DNA of 18,024 nucleotides, from positions 1 through 18,024 of the forward strand of contig JAJAZM010000193.1 of the NCBI GenBank assembly GCA_026785645.1, written 5' to 3'. The notes under the pieces are model-generated. The model searched no databases and was not told the DNA's origin. It worked only from the letters and a program-made list of their open reading frames with translations. Each line of letters opens with the position of its first letter. Position 1 is the first letter of the stretch. Positions 13,468-18,024 of the stretch are shown here, one piece after another. This DNA comes from Sphingomonas bacterium (GTDB taxonomy: Bacteria; Pseudomonadota; Alphaproteobacteria; Sphingomonadales; Sphingomonadaceae). Position numbers and translations under genes: made by a program.

Positions 13468-13686
13468 ATGCTGGCGGTAAGGTTGGATCAGGATACCGAG
13501 GGACGGCTCGAACGGCTGGCGGCGAAGACCGGGCGGACCAAGACGTTCTACGCGCGCGCCGCGATCGTGGCGCATCTCGATGATCTGGAGGACTTCTATC
13601 TGGCCGAGGAAAGGCTGCGCGATTTCCGGTCCGAGGATGCGATCCCGCTGAGTGCGCTGAAGGCCGAGCTTGGCTTGGCAGATTGA
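13468..13686 (+). CDS. relB: RelB/DinJ-like antitoxin (ribbon-helix-helix)
   Basis: A 72-residue antitoxin. The N-terminus MLAVRLDQDTEGRLERLAAK is the beta strand and first helix of a ribbon-helix-helix DNA-binding domain. KTFYARAAIVAHLDDLEDFY continues the second helix and linker. The C-terminal part (LAEERLRDFRSEDAIPLSAL) is the region that would wrap the toxin. GAGGAG at 13455-13460 serves ATG 13468. Its last 17 bases overlap the toxin start, and the promoter contains an operator palindrome. The family call (RelB versus ParD/CopG-type) depends on the partner, which looks RelE-like. Confidence 0.85.
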   Translation: MLAVRLDQDTEGRLERLAAKTGRTKTFYARAAIVAHLDDLEDFYLAEERLRDFRSEDAIPLSALKAELGLAD

Positions 13687-13936
13687 ATTCCTGCCAGCGG
13701 CGGCGAAGGAACTGAAGAAACTCGACCGGCAAGTCGCGGCGCGGATCGTCAAGACGCTAGAGGAACGCATCGCCCCGCTCGACGACCCCCGCACGACGGG
13801 CAGCGCGCTGGCCGGCGAGCACGCCGGCTACTGGCGCTGGCGGATCGGCGATTATCGCGTGGTGGCGCGGATCGAGGATGAGCGGATCACGGTGCTGGTA
13901 GTGCGCGTGGCGCATCGACGGGAGGTTTATCGGTGA
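13670..13936 (+). CDS. relE: RelE/ParE-family toxin
   Basis: An 88-residue toxin of the RelE superfamily, whose RelE members cut mRNA on the ribosome and whose ParE members poison gyrase. Landmarks are WQIEFLPAAAKELKKLDRQV at residues about 3-22, PLDDPRTTGSALAGEHAGYW, then WRIGDYRVVARIEDE and a VVRVAHRREVY end. The H-R-x-x-V-Y ending and the RxGDYRV strand favour the RelE group. I read it from TTG 13670, giving MAWQIEF and a 17-base overlap with the antitoxin; no other start keeps the first strand. It is full length, so the pair is probably functional. Both genes share the promoter at 13418-13446. Confidence 0.88.
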   Translation: MAWQIEFLPAAAKELKKLDRQVAARIVKTLEERIAPLDDPRTTGSALAGEHAGYWRWRIGDYRVVARIEDERITVLVVRVAHRREVYR

Positions 13937-14115
13937 GGGGGTGAGTGCACTGTCACCGTGATCGCCGTAATCGCACCGTAATCGGTAGTCATGCGGTTTG
14001 CAGACCTAGATGTAGCGCTGGTGCGGTTGGGGCGAGGCGCGCCGAATGGAGTGGACAATCATTGAGGTGCGCTTAGGCTGGACGAACTCGGAACTCGAAC
14101 AAGGGGGTCAGCATC
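13937..14115. repeat. Intergenic region with three short direct repeats
   Basis: Between relE and the next gene. CCGTGATCG (13956-13964), CCGTAATCG (13965-13973) and CCGTAATCG (13976-13984) follow one another, the last two 11 bases apart. They could be binding sites spaced by a helical turn, or a minor expansion. No clear promoter or terminator is seen; GGGGG at 14103-14107 is the likely ribosome site for GTG 14116. Confidence 0.45.
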
Positions 14116-15726
14116 GTGTTACGCTCTTGGTTTCGAACAGGTTCTTGCGTTTGCGCCTTGCTGTTGGGCGTTTCAGCCCGGCTGGCTAGCGCTGAGCCTC
14201 TTCCCCCGCCCGAGCAACTAATGCTTCCAGAAGAGGCGGCGCTGTACAACGAGGCAGTCGCTAGCTCTCTTACCAGCGGCAACAAAGGGAACTCCGACGG
14301 GCTCAATTATCTCGATCCTCTCCTTGCCAAGTTGGGAGAACCAACCAAGTTTCGCGGTTTTATCCAATTGTTGCGCGCGCAAGCGCTTAATGAGGCCGAT
14401 CGGACCGCTGAAGCGATCACTGCTGTGGAAGAGAGCATTCGACTCCTTCCGGGCTATAGCGCGCCTTTGCTCGCGGCCGCAGACGTTTACGGCTATTCGG
14501 ATCGCCCCGAAATGGCAGCCGATTACCTCATGCGAGCAAGCAGATTGGACCCGGACGTAGTCCGAAATTTCGACGATTACGATCTGCGAAATCTTATGCA
14601 GCGCCTCTCTGCGAAGAGAGATGATCGGAGGTTGAAACTTGTGAGCGAGGAGCTCCTCAGGATCGGCTGGACTGGGACGCGAATTGCGTCGCGATCCAGT
14701 TTGGTGGAGCAAGCGATTAAACGACGATTGGCGGACGGCGATGTTGCGGGCGCGCAATCGCTCGTTCCGGAACTGTTGGTGCCCAATCAGAGCGTCACTC
14801 TCCTCTCGAACAAGGCCTACTCTGCAGTTTGGCCGGCGATCGAGCGGTGGGGGGGGGCCAAGCTCCAGAAACAGTGGAAGATTTACCTTTCGGAGGCTAG
14901 GTCGCGTTGGCTAGTTAGCAAGGATTCCCATACGCTAGGCGATTATGTAACCGCTTTGGAATCGGCTAGTCTCGGCGACGAGATTATTGCCCAGGCCCTT
15001 CCCTTATTCTCTGAGAGGCTGGACCCTCAACGTGACATGGAAATGGTCTTCGCCGTTGCCACCATAGCCGAGGCGCTTGCTCAACAAGGGAGGTGGAAGG
15101 ATGCGCATGAATTGTACGTACGCGCCGACAAGATCTGGCCGCTCGGGAGCGAAGGAAGCGCATTGAACATAGCCATCAACCACGGTCGGCTCTACTTGTT
15201 TGAGGGAAAACCGGCCGATGCGCTCAGGGCAATTGACGCAGCGATTGCCGATGCCCGCAAGCGCGGTCCGACCATAAATTCGGGTGCGCTGGCAAGGATG
15301 CACGGATATCGGGCCTGCATATTACACGAGCTTGGACGAGACGTGGATATCGGGACGTCGTTTCCGGCCGCGATCGCCGGTATGAGTGCGACATCGAGGG
15401 TCTGGCTGCTGCTTTGCCTCAAGCGATCGGCGGCAGCGCGACAAGTTCTGCTGGATGCCCTCAACAACGAGGCCGAGCGAGATGAAGCAATTTCCTTTTT
15501 CCAGAAACCAGATGATCCACCACTGCCCACGCCTTACGCGAGGCGAATGCGGCTCCTCGAAGACGAACTTCGAAAAGATCCAACCCTGCTGGTACGAGTT
15601 AAAGAATACGGCAGAATTCTGCCATTCACGCTGAGCGAAGGCGTTCCAGTAGTGACCGAAGTCAAGTCTCCACCGGGCGTCACTGCAATGAACGGCCCGC
15701 AACCGCCTTCCAGGGTCATTCTCTAG
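14116..15726 (+). CDS. Exported helical-repeat (TPR-like) protein, probably foreign
   Basis: A 536-residue protein from GTG 14116, chosen because GGGGG lies 8 bases upstream and a signal peptide follows. Residues 1-26 have Arg, a hydrophobic core (CALLLGV) and an LASAEP cleavage region. TPR-like helical pairs are visible at about 85-150 (ADRTAEAITAVEESIRLLPG, PEMAADYLMRASRLDPD) and about 320-400 (AQQGRWKDAHELYVRADKIW, GKPADALRAIDAAIADARK). The middle and C-terminal parts are helical but unrecognised. Such proteins usually scaffold other periplasmic proteins. Base composition differs from its neighbours: 30 of 60 bases are G/C at 14281-14340 and 32 of 60 at 15061-15120, against 39 of 60 at 12481-12540. 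This suggests horizontal origin. No partner genes are adjacent. Confidence 0.75.
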   Translation: MLRSWFRTGSCVCALLLGVSARLASAEPLPPPEQLMLPEEAALYNEAVASSLTSGNKGNSDGLNYLDPLLAKLGEPTKFRGFIQLLRAQALNEADRTAEAITAVEESIRLLPGYSAPLLAAADVYGYSDRPEMAADYLMRASRLDPDVVRNFDDYDLRNLMQRLSAKRDDRRLKLVSEELLRIGWTGTRIASRSSLVEQAIKRRLADGDVAGAQSLVPELLVPNQSVTLLSNKAYSAVWPAIERWGGAKLQKQWKIYLSEARSRWLVSKDSHTLGDYVTALESASLGDEIIAQALPLFSERLDPQRDMEMVFAVATIAEALAQQGRWKDAHELYVRADKIWPLGSEGSALNIAINHGRLYLFEGKPADALRAIDAAIADARKRGPTINSGALARMHGYRACILHELGRDVDIGTSFPAAIAGMSATSRVWLLLCLKRSAAARQVLLDALNNEAERDEAISFFQKPDDPPLPTPYARRMRLLEDELRKDPTLLVRVKEYGRILPFTLSEGVPVVTEVKSPPGVTAMNGPQPPSRVIL

Positions 15727-15762
15727 AGCGCCGCCGGAGTCCATCGCTTCTCTGGCGCCCAT

Positions 15763-15867
15763 GTTGCGCGCTACTGCCGCGACGATGAGCGCGCGGAGGC
15801 GGGCGAGGGTGGCGCCGCGCCAGTCGGTCAGCGCGGCGATCTTCGCGTCGATCAGGACGAAGGGATT
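15763..15867 (-). pseudogene. Remnant of a DUF1801 protein gene
   Basis: On the minus strand, directly after the thiC remnant's stop, one frame reads NPFVLIDAKIAALTDWRGAT, then LARLRALIVAAVARN. The first part matches the N-terminus of the DUF1801 type I remember as NPF-LIDA-I-LGDWRGETLARVRALI. The VAAVARN end resembles the family C-terminus (KALVRAAVALN). About 75 middle residues, including the KWRG-PVWSH block, are missing, as if a deletion joined the similar ALI/ALV stretches. There is no ATG, GTG or TTG at its front and the frame runs on into sequence antisense to the helical-repeat gene. The match is from memory and short. Confidence 0.5.
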
Positions 15868-15870
15868 CCC

Positions 15871-16290
15871 TCAGTCATGTTCCCGGCCGCCAGCACCGAT
15901 GTAAAGCTCGTTCCCGCCCTCGCGATAGCGGGTGCTCATTCCGGCCATTCCGGCTTCCGCCTTCGCCAGGGCTTTGGCGGACGAGTCGGCTTCGGAGGGG
16001 GTGGGCGGCACGGGAGGAGAGACCCCTCCACCAAGTTGCACTTGGTCCGCGCGATGCTCGCCTGTCTCCCGGACAGCTTGCGCTTCTCCGTCCCCGTTCC
16101 GGGGCGGATTTAGGCGCGCGAATTCCCTCACCTCCGCGCTGATCTTCATCGAGCAGAACTTTGGGCCGCACATCGAGCAGAAGTGGGCGGTCTTGGCGCC
16201 TTCCGCCGGCAGGGTCTGGTCGTGATATTGTTCGGCGGTGTCGGGATCGAGCGACAGGTTGAACTGGTCGCGCCAGCGCAAGTCGCAGGA
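15871..16290 (-). pseudogene. thiC: Second, truncated copy of the thiC 3' end
   Basis: A fragment equivalent to the last ~140 codons of ThiC, with a normal stop (TGA, 15871-15873) but no 5' part. Residues RWRDQFNL to FCSMKIS (47 in all) are identical to those of the intact gene at 16759-18024 and include the Fe-S motif C-x2-C-x4-C (about 16148-16180). The final stretch (GGNELYIGAGGREHD) is also the same. Between them the linker carries a different insert, in which ACCAAGT-tgc-ACTTGGT forms a hairpin at 16030-16046. Homology stops abruptly at about 16290. It cannot make functional phosphomethylpyrimidine synthase, lacking the catalytic barrel. The copy lies in direct orientation, about 0.9 kb from the original. 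Confidence 0.85.
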
Positions 16291-16434
16291 GGCCTGGGCG
16301 ATGCGTCGTTGCAGACGCCCCTCCTGGCGTTCCCGTCTGAATCGAGCTCAAATAACGCAAAGTAAATCACGGGCTTAGTTGACTCTCACCGCCATCCCAT
16401 TAGCCTGCGACTCGCTCGGTGTAGGAGAAAGAGA

Positions 16435-16680
16435 ATGAAGAAATCTCTCGTGAACTTCCTCGCCTTTGCCACTTTGGCAGTCGGTTCGGCATCCGCCGTC
16501 CAAGCCCAAGTGGTCCCCGACGAAATCTATGAATATTCCAGCTGGGAATGGTTGCCCAACTTCGGGATCAGGGCATGCGATCCTTCGGCCTGCTTCATTT
16601 ACACCTACGTCGGTGGAGACACCTGGGTCATTACCAGCGTGGAACCGAGGCCATTTCCTGGTGGACGACAGCAAAATTAA
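16435..16680 (+). CDS. Small exported protein of unknown function
   Basis: An 81-residue protein. Residues 1-25 are a clear signal peptide: MKK, hydrophobic core, and SAVQAQ cleavage region. The mature ~56 residues include IYEYSSWEWLPNFGI, ACDPSACFIYTYVGG and DTWVITSVEPRPFPGG, rich in aromatic residues with two Cys four residues apart, suggesting a small disulfide-bonded periplasmic or outer protein. GGAG (16424-16427), 7 bases before ATG 16435, is a good ribosome site. Local GC (31 of 60 bases at 16501-16560) is lower than in core genes. It lies between the thiC remnant and intact thiC and converges with the latter. I do not recognise a family. Confidence 0.7.
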   Translation: MKKSLVNFLAFATLAVGSASAVQAQVVPDEIYEYSSWEWLPNFGIRACDPSACFIYTYVGGDTWVITSVEPRPFPGGRQQN

Positions 16681-16716
16681 GGCCTGAAACACGCCGGATC
16701 GGCCTTGATGTTGCAG

Positions 16717-16747
16717 GGACAGGCCGGGTCATTCGCCCGGCCTGTCC
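16717..16747. terminator. Strong bidirectional hairpin between convergent genes
   Basis: GGACAGGCCGGG (16717-16728) and CCCGGCCTGTCC (16736-16747) form a perfect 12-bp stem over a 7-base loop. It sits 11 bases from the thiC stop and 36 from the end of the convergent small gene. There is no T tract on either side, so it may slow or end transcription from both directions with Rho, or protect mRNA 3' ends. Confidence 0.7.
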
Positions 16748-16758
16748 AATCGGTTCAA

Positions 16759-18024
16759 TCAGTCATGCTCGCGCCCGCCCGCGCCGATGTAGAGCTCGTT
16801 GCCGCCCTCGCGGTAGCGTTCGCTCATTTCGGCCATGCCGGCTTCCGCCTTCGCTAGAGCTTCGGCGGACGAGTCGGCTTCGTCGACCGACCGTCCCTCG
16901 ACCCCTCGACCTTGCTCGGGGGAGCCTTCGCTCGGGACGAGCGGCTGGGGGTTGGCTTTGGCGAAGTCCCTGACCTCCTGCGAAATCTTCATCGAGCAGA
17001 ATTTCGGGCCGCACATCGAGCAGAAGTGGGCGGTCTTGGCGCCTTCCGCAGGGAGGGTCTGGTCGTGATATTGTTCGGCGGTGTCGGGGTCTAGGCTCAG
17101 GTTGAACTGATCGCGCCAGCGGAAGTCGAACCTCGCGCGGGAGAGGGCATCGTCGCGCAGCTTGGCGGCGGGGTGGCCCTTGGCCAAATCGGCGGCGTGG
17201 GCGGCGAGCTTGTAGGTCACCACGCCGACCTTGACGTCGTCGCGGTCGGGGAGGCCGAGATGCTCCTTGGGGGTGACGTAGCACAGCATCGCGGTGCCGT
17301 ACCAACCGATCATCGCCGCGCCGATGCCGCTGGTGATATGGTCGTAGCCCGGCGCGATGTCGGTGGTCAGCGGCCCGAGCGTGTAGAAGGGCGCCTCGCC
17401 GCAGACCTCGAGCTGCTTGTCCATATTCTCCTTGATCTTGTGCATCGGGACGTGGCCGGGGCCCTCGATCATCACCTGGACGTCGCTTGCCCAGGCGCGC
17501 TTGGTCAGCTCGCCCAGGGTGTAGAGCTCGGCGAACTGGGCCTCGTCATTGGCGTCGGCGATGCTCCCGGGGCGGAGGCCGTCGCCGAGGCTGTAGGCGA
17601 TGTCATAGGCCTTCATGATCTCGGTGATTTCGTCGAACCGCTCGTAGAGGAAGCTCTCGCGGTGATGGGCGAGGCACCATTTGGCCATGATCGAGCCGCC
17701 GCGGCTGACGATCCCGGTGACTCGCTTGGCGGTCATCGGCACGTAGGGCAGGCGCACCCCGGCGTGGATGGTGAAATAATCGACCCCCTGCTCGGCCTGC
17801 TCGATGAGGGTGTCGCGATAGACTTCCCAGGTGAGGTCCTCGGCGACACCGCCGACCTTTTCGAGCGCCTGGTAGATCGGGACGGTGCCGATCGGGACGG
17901 GCGAGTTGCGGATGATCCATTCGCGGGTGTCGTGGATGTTGCGGCCGGTGCTGAGGTCCATCACCGTGTCCGCGCCCCAGCGGATCGACCACACCATCTT
18001 GTCGACCTCGGCGGCGACGTCGGA
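16759..18024 (-). CDS. thiC: Phosphomethylpyrimidine synthase ThiC, 5' end cut by the window
   Basis: ThiC is the radical SAM enzyme that turns 5-aminoimidazole ribotide into hydroxymethylpyrimidine phosphate in thiamine synthesis. About 421 codons are present; the family is roughly 600-640 residues, so some 200 N-terminal residues and any upstream TPP riboswitch lie beyond the window. The frame is open to the edge (SDVAAEVDKMVWSIRWGADT), so ATG 17997 is not the real start. Landmarks are MDLSTGRNIHDTREWIIRNS, VDYFTIHAGV, MIEGPGHVPMHKIKENMDKQ, DIAPGYDHITSGIGAAM, and the C-terminal Fe-S motif CSMCGPKFCSM (about 16990-17025). After the Fe-S domain, a 20-odd residue linker carries a palindrome-rich insert (16891-16945). 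The stop is TGA 16759-16761. Confidence 0.96.
   Translation of the reverse strand, partial: SDVAAEVDKMVWSIRWGADTVMDLSTGRNIHDTREWIIRNSPVPIGTVPIYQALEKVGGVAEDLTWEVYRDTLIEQAEQGVDYFTIHAGVRLPYVPMTAKRVTGIVSRGGSIMAKWCLAHHRESFLYERFDEITEIMKAYDIAYSLGDGLRPGSIADANDEAQFAELYTLGELTKRAWASDVQVMIEGPGHVPMHKIKENMDKQLEVCGEAPFYTLGPLTTDIAPGYDHITSGIGAAMIGWYGTAMLCYVTPKEHLGLPDRDDVKVGVVTYKLAAHAADLAKGHPAAKLRDDALSRARFDFRWRDQFNLSLDPDTAEQYHDQTLPAEGAKTAHFCSMCGPKFCSMKISQEVRDFAKANPQPLVPSEGSPEQGRGVEGRSVDEADSSAEALAKAEAGMAEMSERYREGGNELYIGAGGREHD
16891..16945. repeat. Palindromic insert in the C-terminal linker of intact thiC
   Basis: Nested inverted repeats lie within the coding sequence. CGTCCC (16892-16897) pairs with GGGACG (16934-16939), enclosing a CCCC-t-CGA ... 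TCG-GGGG stem near 16902-16921. Translated on the minus strand this gives LVPSEGSPEQGRGVEGRS, a low-complexity linker. The corresponding place in the thiC remnant holds an unrelated hairpin. It looks like an intragenic copy of a mobile palindromic repeat tolerated in a flexible linker. Confidence 0.55.

Noticed and set aside
14116..15726. Assignment of the helical-repeat protein to a named secretion, polysaccharide or lipoprotein system
   Set aside because: Only generic TPR-like helix pairs are visible and there are no neighbouring partner genes.
16759..18024. TPP riboswitch of thiC
   Set aside because: It would lie upstream of the thiC start, outside the window; nothing like it appears in the visible sequence.

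Overview
The window looks like chromosomal DNA of a GC-rich alphaproteobacterium, most likely a sphingomonad (Sphingomonadales). The evidence is about 65% GC in core genes, an Atm1-type ABC exporter, a BTLCP-family secreted protein, a PhnA-domain protein with the short acidic N-terminus I associate with sphingomonads, and several small secreted or basic proteins of types I remember from that order. No tRNA, rRNA, CRISPR array, insertion sequence, integrase or phage gene is visible. Both ends cut through genes: tldD lacks its 5' end on the left, and thiC lacks its 5' end on the right.

Layout. 1-1550 (+): tldD, then a DUF2007 protein starting on the tldD stop. 1547-5545 (-): a tight unit read leftwards, atm1-like exporter, recQ, and a TIGR01244 phosphatase/sulfurtransferase-like protein, with an ATGA overlap and a 17-base overlap between genes. 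5653-8744 (+): a small Cys-containing protein, a PlsC-like acyltransferase, a well-formed sigma-54 promoter ahead of a 36-residue peptide and a stand-alone PspC-domain protein, a 50-residue membrane peptide, a BTLCP transglutaminase-like protein whose catalytic Cys is Ser, and an exported peroxiredoxin. 8888-12653: a Pro/Ala-rich membrane protein with a clear terminator, a 43-residue basic peptide, a PhnA-domain gene that appears frameshifted, two lipoproteins on the minus strand, a zinc-ribbon protein, and a DUF188 protein whose last codons are the first unit of a 24-bp tandem repeat.

12779-16758 is an accessory stretch. It holds a helix-turn-helix protein, a RelB/RelE toxin-antitoxin pair with a sigma-70 promoter built into its operator palindrome, a 536-residue exported helical-repeat protein of clearly lower GC, a decayed DUF1801 fragment, a second copy of the last ~140 codons of thiC, and a small exported protein. 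Intact thiC follows. The thiC remnant is identical in protein to intact thiC over 47 residues around the Fe-S cysteines, yet differs at about ten bases there. This suggests it diverged as a functional gene elsewhere before arriving. In the same C-terminal linker each copy carries a different palindrome-rich insert.

No defence, secretion or biosynthetic system is evident. The most informative items are the sigma-54/PspC locus with its repeated CAATG/CATTG sites, the thiC remnant with its palindromic inserts, and the Cys-to-Ser BTLCP protein.
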